A DNA stretch of 64,000 nucleotides from Pagrus major (lineage: Eukaryota; Chordata; Actinopteri; Spariformes; Sparidae), in the NCBI RefSeq assembly GCF_040436345.1, contig NC_133220.1, positions 7,070,436 to 7,134,435 of the forward strand, in the 5' to 3' direction. Below, in pieces: positions 22,601 through 34,312 of the stretch. How positions within the stretch are numbered: position 1 is the stretch's first letter; each line of letters begins with the position of its first letter. The position numbers were made by a program, and so were the translations under genes. The notes under the pieces were generated by a model, which was not told the DNA's origin, did no database searches, and saw nothing but the letters and a program-made list of their open reading frames with translations.

Positions 22601-25600
22601 GTTAAGCGGCATACAAATATGTATGCCTTTAATACATTAATACATTTTTAACTTTAATTCTTGTCCGTTTCATAATCAATAATCATAAGTTTGTCATCCT
22701 GCTTCATCAGCGTGACTGACAGCAGGTCGTGCTGTACTTTAATGAACCTGATGTGTTTATGTTTTTTCTCAGGTGTCACACTGAGCTCAGCTGGTTGAGA
22801 ATTATTAGTCCATTAAGTATTCGTCCAGGCAATAAGTTTTGCCTGGACAATAAGTATTCTGGGAATGGTTTTCCCTCAGAATCCTGTGGCAGTACATCAT
22901 CATCATCATCATCTCTGGTGGCCAGTGCCCTCACAAAAGCCTCTCTGTCCCTATCAGTCAAATCTGCTGGCCACAAACCTGGGTCATCCTTTTTATGACT
23001 TTGTCTGTCTTCTTCCAGCATGCATCTCTCATCCTCATCATCACTGTTACTTTCTTTCCCTTCTTCCTCTGCTTCCACACTTCTTCCTCCTTCTACCTGA
23101 GAGGGCCCTTCATGATGGGAATAATAAAGTCTGTATCTATAGATGTCATTCCATAATTCAATCTAAATGAACGTATCAAACTGGATTATTTTAATATCGT
23201 CTGTAACTTACATGCAGGCTGATTTATGCTACTCACTGTTTCCAACTGTCCAGCATCCAGTACAGACAGTAGGTTGTTTTTTTATTTCTATTTATTTCAT
23301 AATGATCATTATGTGAGAAAATAATTTGTGTTTGAATTTCTGTCATTAATAAATATTTCATTTTCTTTTTTGTAATGGTAAAAAGAGCAAGAGAGACAGA
23401 AATCCCCACAGACTCCCTGCAATGATGCTAATTGGCATGTCAATGAACACAACGTTGCTCACCTTCTTCACTGGGACAGGGAGGGGTACAGTTATGGGGA
23501 GGCTGGGGTGCTGCTGACTCATCTGTTGTTAAGTCTGCTAAAAGGGGCAGGGACAATGTTTAATATGAATATCTTGCTAAACGTTTCCCTGCACTGATTA
23601 AATGTTGATGAAATGTAGACTAACACTAGTCTGTAGCTAGCTAGCTTATTTCACTATGGACATTAAGCCAACAGGTTAATACCACTCACAGACTATAGGC
23701 TACCCACCTTTCTTGGTGAAAAACTGGGTTACAGATTGACACCCTTTCCTTTGTCTTTCCTCTCTCTCTCTTTCCTTTTTTGAAAACCAGATTGTGATTG
23801 AGGCAACATTGTGATCACTGTAGTTTGGGCGCACCTACTGACTGCAACTAAACAAGGCAGGACCAAACCATTTCATGCAGATACAGGGGGGTGGTCGGTC
23901 AGTATGGATGTTTACTTTTTGGTTAATGGGGATATTTAACTTTTACTGCCAAAAACAAGTAAAAACAAAGAGATCATTAATGTTATTATCATATTTGAAA
24001 TATATACTCAATGATGATGGTTTAATAATTTTATATTAGTTTCTACCTATTTTTTGGGGCCCCTGTCAGTCAAATTGTCCTAACTTTCCCCCCCTATAAG
24101 GCGCCCCTGATTGCAGCCATACTGCAGAAGCTCTGCTCACCTCTGGGCTCCAGGATCTCCTGATGTCTGTCGTCATGTTGATCTTTGTTTGGCTGCTCGG
24201 CCTGATGGCTCTGCTGCTCCTGGAGGACGGAGGTTGATAGAAAACAGTTCAGTGACGGTGTGGAGAAAATTAGTCTGGTGGAGAATCGTGCACTTTTTGC
24301 ATGCGTTTGTGTTTGTGTTTGTGTTTGTGTTTGTGTGTGTGTCTTCACCTTCTGCCTCTCCTTCAGTGCGTCCAGCTCGTACCGTCTCTCCAGCATCTGT
24401 CTCTCCAGCGCCACCCTCCTCTCTTCCTCTGCCTCCTCCTCTCTCCTCCTCGCCTGTTCTTGCTCCCTCAGTCGCCGCCGTTCCTCCACCTGGGCCTCGA
24501 TGGCTCGCTGGAGGAGGAGACAGGAGGAGAAAATACAGCTACAATCTTTTAGTATTTAAAGTCTATTCCTCCTCTCCTCCCCTCTCTCCTTCTGCTCCTC
24601 CTCTTCTTACCTGCTGCTCCAGCTGTTTGAGCCTCCTCCTCTCTCTCTCCTCTATCTGGGCGGGGTCCAGCAGGGCGGTCATGGTCCTCAGATGGCTGGA
24701 CGAAAAACACAGCAACACTAAACATTTACTCATGTACATGTGGGGCTACTTCCAGACCTCTGATCCACTGTCAACATCTTAGATTTGTTCAGCGAATCAA
24801 ATACAGTCTGATGATGTGCCTATTGAAGGCTCTGGTTGGAAGAACAACTGAGCCAGTCAGAGCTTTGTAGACAGGATCAAGAATAGGGACAGTGTCTTTT
24901 TACGCCCGAGCCAGAAAAATAGCAGAGGTGGGACAGATTTACTGTCTTGCAAGCCTTATCTAAGAAATCCAGAATCAGGTCCCAAGTGAGGAGTCCGTAA
25001 CCTGTCAAATAATCTTTTTTTGTTCATAGATGTACCGTACCTGGCTCTGGTCGGGTATCCACTGGTCATATCTACGCTGGCTCCCCCGATGCTCTCTGCT
25101 CCACAGCTGCTCATGGCCTCCCAGACCAGAGACAGGCTGGACGTGGGCTCCCACTCCCCTCGTTCAGAGCCATTAGATGGTGCTGGAGGTGGAGCTGATG
25201 GAGCTGCAATCTGGACAGGAGGCCTCCTCTGCAGCGAGTCAAAGTGTATAGCCCAGAGCTCGTGGTCCTCTGTCTGCAGAGACACAGAACATAAAGTCAT
25301 CAACAGAAAAAATAGATCATCAGAGGTTCAACATTTACAAAAACTCTCCTGACTGGTTTCTACTGTGTCTCCACTGTATCTTCCTCTGGTTTCTACTCTA
25401 CCTGTCTCTGCAGCACCTTCTCTCGTCTCCTGCGTTCGGTCGCCTCCTCTCTCTGGTGGTCCAGCTCCTCCAGCCAGCGTCTCTTCTCCTCCTCTTTCCT
25501 CTCGACATTCAGCACATCCTCCATCGGAGCGATCTCCTTCAGAGACAACACAGTTCAGATTTTTTTTTTTTTATTAAAAAAATGTTTTGAAGGTTTGGTG

Positions 25601-28600
25601 AAGACAGTCAGATGGTGATTTTGCATTAAAGCATATGAGCAAAATTCTTTGATTCCTTAATCATCATCATCTTAACAAATCCCATGAAAAGACCAAAAAC
25701 AACAATGTTTTGGTCCCTCTCTCAGTAACTTTTAACTCTCCTACTCTGTCTGTGGCACCCAATCCCACTGGTTCACATAATCATTTAAACACGGCTCATA
25801 AAATTAGGATTTACCCCGAGTCTGAGGCTGGATCTGACGGCTGCAGGCAGTTCTCTGTGGCTGACGGAGCTCTGAACTGATAACACACTCTCTGTGTCCT
25901 CCTCAGCCTGAAACACACACACACACGCACACACAAAAGTTATGAAGTGTTTTGGCCTCTATGACTGTTAGCGGGAAAATATTTCTTTCTTTTTCCTTTA
26001 AAAAAGTGAAATATCTGCTGTACCTGCAGTCTGCCAGGGGCCGAACGCTGCTGCTGCTGCTTCAGTGCCACTTGTTCATCTAACACACACACACACACAA
26101 AAAAATAATTTCTCTTGTAAAATTACTTTAATCATCAACTTTATCTTGCAATTTTTGATTATTGATTACGTGTTTCAGTGAACTCATCTATACCCAGCCA
26201 ACATTGCTCATCTCTCTCCCCAACAGAGAAATGCAGGGATTTTTGTGTAGGATTATACATTTGGAATAAGGCTTGTGTTTTGTATTGGGTATTGATGATC
26301 TTTCTGACATTTTAAGCATGTTTTCATAAGGGTTTGGAGACTAGTTTATTTAATTAATTATGGTAGAAAATGAATCGACATGTCGGTTTGTAGGCCTCAA
26401 ACCTAGCTGTATATTATATTAATTATAAATGAAAGTGTCGATGAATCCCATCACTCACAGTAACTCACAGTAGCTCACCGGGCTACGATTCACTCTCCTT
26501 TCAGCTCTGGTTTGGTCTTAAACAACTCCTAATAAAAATATCAGACTATTTAGCAACTAGATGTTCCCATTTTCTTCACCAACTAATCTCTGACTTTAGA
26601 GTGACTTTATCAGAGCTGAGAACAGCTGCCTGGTGCTGCTGGATTCAAGGAGACTGAACTAAACAGTAAATGTGCCGTACAACCAAAACTAGGAGCTAAA
26701 AGAGGCTAAAACACTCTAAAAGCTGGTGATAATCCTGTTATAAAATGTTTGTGTGAGTATACCGAGCTCTCTCCTCCACTGAGCCTTCTTGGCGTCGATG
26801 GCAGCTCTGCTCTCTGACTGTCGCTCCTCCAGCCAGCTGAACAGACATCCAGACAACCTGAACAACAGCAGCAACATTCTGCTTTGAAAACAGATTTCTT
26901 AAAACGCATCAGAGAAAAAAAAGGAGTCTCTGATGTATCTATAAATTATACTTAACATAAAACATCTTCTTGTGTGTTTATAATAAAGTGAAGACATGAC
27001 GGACATCTGGTCCTATCCTAGAGTCAAACTTACCACAGTTCGACTGCATTTGTAGTGATCGAAGAAGAGAGGCTTGACTGTGCTGATTGAAAACTAAATT
27101 TTCTGAGTCCTGTACATTTATTGTTATCAGCTTAATAAATATAACAATGTCTTCTTTACTGTATGTAACTGCATCCAGAACAAATCTATTTGTCGAACAC
27201 ACAAACACCTGTTGAGGTGGAGTCCTCACCTGCTGTCTTTATCCTGTGAGCTTCCAGTTGTATCAGTTCCTCCTCCTCTCTCTTTCTCCTTCCCTCCTCC
27301 TTCACCCATTGAAGAGCCAGAATTAGAGTCTATTTGATTTCCTAACAGAGAAAAAGACATGAAGTTGTACATTATATTGACAACGAGAGAAACTGTCCGT
27401 TAACTTCACTCAGTCACACCATCACTACCATTCTGGGTCCTGTGGTCCTCTGGTGGGTCTTGGCCATTGCTGGTGGTTTGGACTGTGTTGAGGATCTTTT
27501 GTAGCTGCTCACTGGTCAGACACACCACACTGTCTTTTTGTCCTGTGTCCCCACTGGTCAGAGTGTCCTTGACCTTTCCACCTGCTCGTGTCCCCGTGTT
27601 CTGAGGCTGTCCTGTTTTGCCATTGGCTCTCAGGGAGCTGACAGCAGTGCTGTGTTTTTGTCTGTCTGACTTCACCTTCAGCACAGAAACACACAGAGGC
27701 AGAAAAAAAAACAATTTTATCTTCAATAAATTTTATCTTAAAAAGAAATGGGACGCAATATGAAACATGAAACATACCTTAGCTTCAGCTTTGATGCTTC
27801 CCCCCTTCAGCTCATTTGTCTTGGATGATGTCAGAGTGGTGCTCTTCCTCCCGGTGTTGGCGGTGTTGGAGGCGGTTGCTCCTCCTGCCTTGCTCTTGGT
27901 TTCTTTGTGCCTCCCTGCCTGCTGTCGGGCTGGACGCTGCTCTCCCTGAACCTCCTCCACACAGGACGGCTGCCTGGAGCTCAGGATGTTAGCCGCTCTG
28001 GGCCTACATGACAGCTGCAGAGAACAAATGAGAATTAAATCATAAAAAATAAAGGTACCTGCGCAGTTAAATTTTTCCCAAACAGCATTACTGTCTATTA
28101 GAAACATCAATATGTGCAAAAGTACGTAGACACCCAGGTGCTTTATGTGTAGACATCTCATGGCCAGACTGTAAGGATGATTCCTACCTTTGTTGGATTC
28201 TTCTCAATGCCTGCAGTGGAGGAAGGACATAAATGTTACACCAAAATCATAAAATCACAACTATTCTTCATGGTGGAGTGCTGAGGATGAATTGAGGAGT
28301 CCCACAGCCTGAGGAAAGAAGCTGTAATTTGGTGGTATAGCACGAAAACAAAGTTTACTTTGTTTCACCTAAAGGCTAAATAATAATTATTAACAGAAAG
28401 TAAGAACCTAATAAGAAAAGCAAACAAGTGAGTGATATTTCCCTGGAAGATAGCAGATTATAAAGCTGAAAGGTCTCACCATGACTGAGTAAAATCAACT
28501 TGGGTTTTCCATTCTCAAGTTCAAACAGCAGGCCGTCTCTGTTCACCAAAAGGGGAAATATCAGAGCAAATAGCAGAAACATAACATACATTTAATAGCA

Positions 28601-29521
28601 TTCTGTATTACGTGTGAAGTAAAAGCCCTGTTAATGTTTTGAACTGTCTTACTATGTTTATGTTTTAATGCTGTCTTGCTGCAGAACACACTTTTGTTGG
28701 ACTAAACTGAACAGATGGTCTGTGAGTTAACACTGAGTTAGTGTAGGACCCAGCATATAGAAAATATAATAAATATTCTTCTGTTATTGTTTGCACAGTT
28801 TGTTCCATTGTTTCGCTTTATCAAACTGAAATTTCTCCTACAAAAGGACCAATAAAGGCACATCTCAACTCTTATCCTAAATATTTGCTTGCCTATGGTC
28901 TTAAACAAACTGGTTGCTTTAAGAAAGAGTTTGCAGACTTAATCTCTGTGACAGGGAGATTGTGTGGCAGAACAATACACTGAGGCAGAACAGTACATGC
29001 TGTCTCATGTTGCCAGGTAATGACATTAGTGTCACATGGTGCAGCACAGTAAAAGACACATAATGAGTAAACACAGGCAATATTTCACAACGTGACAGAT
29101 TTATATTCACTAGTCTGCTTTCTGACCTGTCCTGTTCCATATGAACTGGCTTTGGTTGGTGATAATGGCGCTTTAATAATGTTTTGAGAAGTTAACAGGT
29201 ACACCTGCAACTCATCAGTGGCAGGTAATGTCATAAAAGTATTGTACTTGTGCAGTAAGAGGGATATTTGTCTCTGTTTTCATAATGTTTTTTTCAAACC
29301 AACATGAACCACAGTGACAATAACGACTCCTTTACCTGTCATCTGCATTGTGCACGTATTATCTGTACGTTAATGTCGCTGTAATGCTTTACAGAAAGCG
29401 TTAGCTCTTTGTTCACAGTTTGGTCGAGCTATTATTGTATTTCACTGCGACACATTCGCTCAACATGTTAGCCTAGCTAGCTACTAGTACTGTGGAAAAA
29501 ACAGACTCACCCGAGATTCAT
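19474..29521 (-). CDS. ccdc66: CCDC66, coiled-coil centriolar satellite/ciliary protein; complete, 21 coding exons
   Basis: Exons in transcript order: 29521-29511, 28538-28480, 28210-28188, 28014-27778, 27675-27429, 27341-27230, 26857-26763, 26079-26024, 25907-25815, 25536-25402, 25273-25041, 24695-24611, 24507-24349, 24219-24141, 22569-22492, 21398-21161, 21047-20834, 20700-20648, 20487-20309, 19982-19873, 19551-19474. They join in phase to 2574 nt (857 aa; the human protein is about 950). The N-terminus MNLGDGLLFELENGKPKLIL matches the CCDC66 start. AAIDAKKAQWRRELDEQVAL (about 245-270) and the Glu/Arg-rich coiled coil (about 318-356 and 443-520) form the CCDC66 domain. RRPEWNTQRPSRQFIPASARYP (about 640-660), ILEFIPYVRTDEVFNLDP (about 770) and the end GLLQKQRELETDLNPLLKRH are further hallmarks. 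Mammalian CCDC66 binds microtubules and centriolar satellites and supports cilia and photoreceptors. Odd points: a poly-Gly tract in exon 16, a NAGNAG acceptor, and a transposon in intron 14. Exons 5, 6 and 15 are less conserved and rest mainly on splice phase. Confidence 0.93.
19560..19665. repeat. (CA)n microsatellite followed by a TTTGTACATCTTTACTTGTGAG tail
   Basis: About 36 CA units directly adjoin the last ccdc66 intron acceptor (exon 21 ends at 19551). The flank after the array resembles the flank of the (CA)n at 57674, suggesting both come from one interspersed repeat family that carries a CA array. Confidence 0.8.
20481..20494 (-). promoter_or_regulatory. CTCF-like motif at a ccdc66 splice acceptor
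   Basis: On the - strand the sequence reads CCTCCAGGGGGCGC, close to the CTCF core consensus CCASYAGRKGGCRS. It spans the intron-exon junction of exon 19, so the similarity could be a chance product of the acceptor plus a GC-rich exon. Confidence 0.35.
21233..21264 (-). repeat. ccdc66: Poly-Gly coding tract in ccdc66 exon 16
   Basis: A (CCACCT/CCTCCA)n run encodes about 11 consecutive glycines between the conserved TGKENICLP and DLYEAFARTERNRK segments. A likely length polymorphism that keeps frame. Confidence 0.8.
21399..22491 (-). other. ccdc66: ccdc66 intron 15, no gene seen
   Basis: This 1.1-kb intron begins with a short (CA)n at its acceptor side (about 21402-21420). It otherwise looks unique and AT-rich, with a run of GTA/ACT triplets near 22440-22490. 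I see no other element. Confidence 0.6.
22850..24109 (-). pseudogene. Truncated hAT transposon with ZMYM-like gene start, inside ccdc66 intron 14
   Basis: Same strand as ccdc66. The 5' end at 24109-24100 reads CAGGGGCGCC, a hAT-type terminus; the next 8 bp outward, GCTGCAAT, could be one target-site copy. Three exon-like blocks follow in compatible phase 1. About 23813-23708 encodes MLPQSQSGFQKRKERER and, after a 1-nt frame slip, GCQSVTQFFTKK. 23537-23463 encodes ADLTTDESAAPQPP and CPSEE. A third, down to about 22850, encodes SNSDDEDE, DDPGLWPADLTDRDREAF and GKPFPEYLLS. The basic start, the SxxxFF motif and the DPxLWP...FPxYL pattern are typical of hAT-derived ZMYM/TTF-finger-like proteins. 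The DDE transposase and the 3' terminus are missing and the frame is broken, so it is a dead fragment. Confidence 0.7.
23463..23537 (-). other. 75-nt transposon exon, phase-compatible with ccdc66
   Basis: Bounded by CCCCTTTTAG on the acceptor side and GTGAGC on the donor side. Its length is a multiple of three. It starts and ends in phase 1, the same phase as the ccdc66 intron in which it sits. Inclusion would add 25 residues (beginning ADLTTDESAAPQ) with no stop. There is no proof of use. Confidence 0.5.
24303..24342. repeat. (TTTGTG/TG)n simple repeat beside a ccdc66 donor site
   Basis: GTTTGTGT-type repeat in intron 13, ending 6 bp before the donor of exon 13 on the - strand. Confidence 0.8.
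25537..27428 (-). other. ccdc66: ccdc66 introns in the 25.5-27.4 kb block, survey
   Basis: Introns at 25537-25814, 25908-26023, 26080-26762, 26858-27229 and 27342-27428 were read on both strands. They hold short (CA)n runs (about 25915 and 26083) and AT-rich sequence. No additional gene or clear element was seen. Confidence 0.6.
28539..29510 (-). other. ccdc66: ccdc66 intron 1, no gene seen
   Basis: About 970 bp between the 11-nt first coding exon (MNLG) and exon 2. AT-rich, with no phase-compatible exon or recognisable repeat. It may contain promoter-proximal regulatory sequence. Confidence 0.6.
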
Positions 29522-29890
29522 GCCGACAGGATATATATATATAAAATGGCGGCACGTTAACCGTCAACCCCATGTAAAAAACAGAAATAGATAGTTAGTA
29601 GATAACGTGTGATTTGATAAAAAGCGGCTCTGCTCAGCTCAGCACCGACCGCACCGCCAGTCACACGCCACTTCCTGGTTGCTTAATTGTGTACGTTGGT
29701 TGCTAAACACGACCAAGAACGGCTTCACCGATTGGTTGATTTCTTTTGACTGTGGCCACTGACGACCAATCAGACGTCTTCATTTGGATGGAACGTTAGA
29801 AGATGTTGCGTTCACGGTGACTGGGAATTTATTCAAAACGACGATATGTTAGTTAGATTACTGACCGCACATTTAATCTGCTTAGATGGA

Positions 29891-29945
<55 letters not shown>

Positions 29946-30110
29946 GATACAAAACAAAACAAGGCTTCAGTGTTGGGGGTAGAGGGGGTGTGTAGGTCCA
30001 GCAGCGGACTGTAGGTGGCGCCAAAGCGTCGCAGTCACGCAAACGGACTGTAAAAGCCAAACAGGCTGCGCTAGCTTCGCTGTAATGACGTTAGCCTCCT
30101 GGATGTTTTT
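29522..30110. promoter_or_regulatory. Divergent (probably bidirectional) promoter of ccdc66 and ip6k1
   Basis: Head-to-head genes are separated by roughly 0.6 kb of relatively CpG-containing sequence. Visible motifs: an inverted CCAAT box (ATTGG at about 29731), a direct CCAAT at 29766-29770 next to GACGTC (CRE/ATF-like, 29773-29778), an ETS-like ACTTCCTGG near 29669, GGTTGCTAAAC near 29698 (half of an RFX X-box, as in ciliary genes), and GGCGCCAAA at 30017-30025 (E2F-like on the - strand). No TATA box was seen. Motif calls are by eye; start sites are unknown. Confidence 0.6.
29889..29945. repeat. (GAAA)n microsatellite in the shared promoter
   Basis: About 14 GAAA units lie between the ccdc66 and ip6k1 first exons. 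Length variation here would change promoter spacing. Confidence 0.95.
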
Positions 30111-30228
30111 TCCGCCGCTAATGAGTTTGGATACCGGGGACCGACATCCATGAAGCTCTGCGATATTTGACGCACACCCACGGTGGCCTCCGCGAAGTCA
30201 GCTCGGCGTCCTCACGGTGATCCTGACG
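30085..30228 (+). other. ip6k1: ip6k1 non-coding first exon (5' boundary inferred)
   Basis: GC-richer sequence ending in CCTGACG|GTATGT, a good donor at 30228/30229, just after the CpG-containing promoter. Up to three in-frame ATGs (about 30085, 30103, 30122) share one short upstream frame ending at the TGA near 30150, and another short frame starts at the next ATG. The transcription start is not visible, so the 5' end is a guess. Confidence 0.55.
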
Positions 30229-33200
30229 GTATGTTTTTATTGTGACAGCTCGCTGCCTCTAAACCGGAGAGACTGCGTAACGTCAAACCGTGATGTTAGC
30301 TGTTTAGCTAGCGTTAGCATGCGAGGCTACTTAAAACGGCAGCTAGTGTCGAACAAACGTCAGTGTTTGTGTCCATCAGTGTCCGGGACACACACAGCAG
30401 CAGTAAAAGGAGACCTTTGAAAAAGCGAGATGACACGAAGCGGTGCGGAGCTTTACTTTTCATTTTAAGCTGAGTTAAAAATGAGTAAGCTGACTGAGCT
30501 AGCTAGCGTGTTGTCAGGCTAAGGTCAAGAAGCTGGCCAGTCTTGACAGCTAACGCTAACAAATGTGGTACCCAGGAGTCTATAAACGTGCTATGTGGCA
30601 GCCAGCCACACTGCTACCAGTGAATAGCAGCGCTGGCTAACGTTATAATCAGGTTATCGTTGGACGCTGGGCTGGTGTCGTTTTCAAGATCAAGAGGTGG
30701 GTCTGTAAAAGTTTCATTAGCCTGAAGCTAGCTAAAAATAATTAAGGTCTCAGTGGATGTATCTTGGATTCGGATGGGCTGCAGAGGGTAATGTTGACTG
30801 ACAGGTTATCTGTAGTAATTAGGGTGTAATTACGACATGACATGTTGACAGTGCAGGTTTGGTGGCTTTGATTAGGTTTAATTAGGAAGCTGCAGCTGCA
30901 CTGGGTGTGATGATGACCATGCTGCTAGTCGTGTTTATTTGTTGTCAAACAGCTGCTGTAGGACTGCCTTATCATGCTGCTCTACAAATTACCTTACTAT
31001 CAGTAAATAAACGGGCTGCCGTGCATCAGATAGGTGCCTATCTGGTTTTACAGATTCGTGACTGACGTTGTTTGGCCTCTGTGATCTGCTAAATATCCTG
31101 CCGAGAACATTTACAGCACATCAGTACTGTTCATATTTGAGCAGAGAGAAAAGGGTTGCTTCCTGTCTGTCTGCCTGGTTTCTCTCACCATTTCATCAGT
31201 GGATCGCAAGGACATTTTCCAGATCTCTATACTGAAAGGTTTGGGATTGTGATCATTAGAAATTTCTAGGAAAATGTAGTTTGTTTTGCAGTAATCTGTG
31301 TGGTAGCTACTGACTTATTACATGGTAAATTAGCCGCAGCTTGTGCATCTTTGGTTGTCTAATCCTTAAAGCTCCTTTATCCACTGCAAAATATTTAAAT
31401 AGTTTCCTGAATTGCAGCTAGAATATAATGCCTTTATAATATGACCCTACTCAATTTGTGGGATTACATTGACCAAAATTGAAGCGTGATTATCAGTAAT
31501 ATTTGGATATGTCAGTGTGACCTTGTTATGTTTTGTATTACTACACATTGAAAGGCTTGTAGATTTATTTAATCTAGCTACCTGAATAGGTAAATAAATC
31601 GCAAAATTATAGATTTGTTGTTGAACAACTTTCTAGATTTTCAAGGATTGCCAAGTATTCAGTAAAACAATGTAATGACAATACATAAAAAGCTCCCACA
31701 GCCAGAAATCCAAACACTCAAGAGTTGTTTTAGAAATTATATCATTAAAATAATCTCAGTTGGTGTGTAAGTGTGTAAATACCGAAATAATTATGTTTGA
31801 TAAACTGAAAGTCGACAGTTCTCTGCAGCAGATATTTTATCATTAAATCTGGTTAAATGATTTGTTTTTGTGATGATGTGTGTGTGGAACTAAATGTAAA
31901 AATACCAGTTTGTTTGAATGTTGACGGACAGGATTTAACCAACGGCAGAGATCTGTGATGAGCGAGCCAAACGAGGGTTTAACTGAAGTTCATTATCCTG
32001 TAATGGCAACGTAAACAACTCTGGTGTTTGTGTGTGAAAGTCTTATCAAGCGTAGTCTGTGCCTGAGGGAAAACTCAGTGGACACGTTGCAGATATACAT
32101 GTTGCAAATTTGACATCAATGACTTCAGCTGTCAGCAGCGCTTTGTTTTGTATCAGTTGTAGTTTTTTTTTTATTCCTTCGTGGAAAGTTACAGACGCCA
32201 TCATGACCAGGTGTCAGAGCTGTGAATAGATGTGGTGACCGAGAAAAACATATCTGGTGAGAAAATGAAGGCAGTTATGTTGAAACTTAAGTTGAACTGG
32301 AGAGCCCAACAGATACATCGACATGTCGATACCTACCTTTCACAGATGTGTCTGTATCTATATATACATATACCTTAATGCAACAAACGGCAGCAGTGCA
32401 TAAATGTTTCATAAACTGCATTCTTGAGCTTTTTTGACTCTTACATACGCGTCTGACGTTGACGTGTGTCTGTTTAGAGTTTGCTGTCATCTTCAAGATA
32501 CTGTCATCTTTGATAGTGAAGTTAATCTTTGGTCACATCTAGTCAACACGTTCTCCTTTACATGAGGTCAATATTTGTGCAATATCTGTGCAGATCGGGC
32601 GTATTAGATTGGTGCGATGGACCAGAACTCAAAATAAGTCATTTTAATTTTCTATTTTAGGATCTACCTCGACCGCTCCTATCGCTTTATCATCTCAGCA
32701 AACTGTAGATGGGGGGGGGAAAAAACTCCTTCTCCAAACTCAACTTTTTTCTGCATCGCTGCCTCTCTTTTGTAGAATGTAAACAAACCTCAGTCAGCAT
32801 GACGTCTGTTTTTCTATAAGATCAGCGTGCACTGTCGCCAAACTATAAATATAAAATTGTGTGTTACAGAGATCTTACTGAAGTGTAATTTAAATTGAAG
32901 TCTATAATTTGATAACCAACCAACATCTGGAGCTCTTATACTCAAAACATGGAGTGCTCCATTCAAAGCGATGATGACGTAGGACCTATGTGCCTTTTGT
33001 TTGAATGAGGTTACATGAAGAAGGACAGGCAGGTGGTTAACTTTGGGCTAAAATCTGGCTTTTTGGTCCCACAAATATGGTAAATTCTGTAAAAGATGAC
33101 ATTCACACAATCATAGTACAGGGTTGTAATACAACCAGTGCTCCATACTAATTAATACAATTTCCGTTTTGCACATAACAGATTGATCAAAACTGTCAGT

Positions 33201-33540
33201 GTCGTTATTAGTAGCAGTTTGTTGCTCTCATCTTCCATCAGTGCAGACCTGAGCGTGAACGTGAGGTGACTTGATGAATAGAAAGACTTTATTGGAGAAT
33301 TCAGATGACAGTATCGCACAAATGATGACTATTCCCACCGTGAAGTAATGACAGGCAGTAATCAGCTTTTTAATTGAAAAAAGGGAGAAGACTGCTTGCT
33401 GAAAATTAATCTAATGACCTTCGCACACATCAGTTACACAGACCTATCAGGCATCATCTGGAGAAATGCTGCTGCTTGTCGTGATCCATTTCCTTCCACA
33501 GCTGATAAAGCTTATTAACATGTTGAACATGACGAAGGGT

Positions 33541-33900
33541 TATACACTCAGCGGCCGCATTATTAGGTACACCTGTAAAATCTAATACGATCCAATCCAG
33601 TAGCCATAAATTCTACCTTTATAAAGAGAATAATGTTCGGTTTAAGTTCAGCTTTATTCATCCCCGAAGGGCAATTGGTTTTGCAGCATGAAGGGCAACA
33701 TAAAAAGAAGCAAACAACATGAAATATGAATAACAAAGGCTCAGCGGTTCTGCATCAAAGAACAAGCGTAACCATCAGGACAGCAATAAAACAATACAAT
33801 GATGGATATCCTGCCCCTCCCCCTAAATAAAGTATGACCAGCAGAGCTCAACAATATAAAAATGTGTCTAAATCATCGTACAGGTGGGCAAGAATACACT
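33541..33900. mobile_element. Two adjacent interspersed-repeat fragments
   Basis: 33541-33575 reads like a known fish repeat terminus (ACACTCAGCGGCCGCATTAT followed by TAGGTACACCTG). 33640-33700 carries TTTATTCATCCCCGAAGGGC, a pattern found at the 3' ends of fish retrotransposon copies. Both are short, non-coding and assigned from recall. Confidence 0.45.
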
Positions 33901-34226
33901 TTGTTTATCATCGAGGCTGTAGTCAGTAGTGACGTTTCCCAATAAACAACACAAACAAAACACAAACAGGCTACACAATCCACGGTTTTGACCCAAAACG
34001 TTACATTTGAGTAGATGTATGTGACTCAATGACGTGAAAGACTTAACAGCTGACTGACACGTGGGGGGGCTATGGTTGCCGCGGTAACGCCACAGTCTTC
34101 AGTTATGTGGCGAGGAAGGAGCCCAGATGATGATGATGATGGACATGTGTGGTCTCGGTGGTTGTTTTGACCGATGTGAGCTGTTGTCTCATTCAGCAGT
34201 TGTTGATAGGACGGATTGTTCTACTT

Positions 34227-34227
<1 letters not shown>

Positions 34228-34311
<84 letters not shown>
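34228..34311. repeat. (GT)n microsatellite, about 42 units
   Basis: Long, nearly perfect GT array in ip6k1 intron 1. Confidence 0.97.
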
Positions 34312-34312
<1 letters not shown>

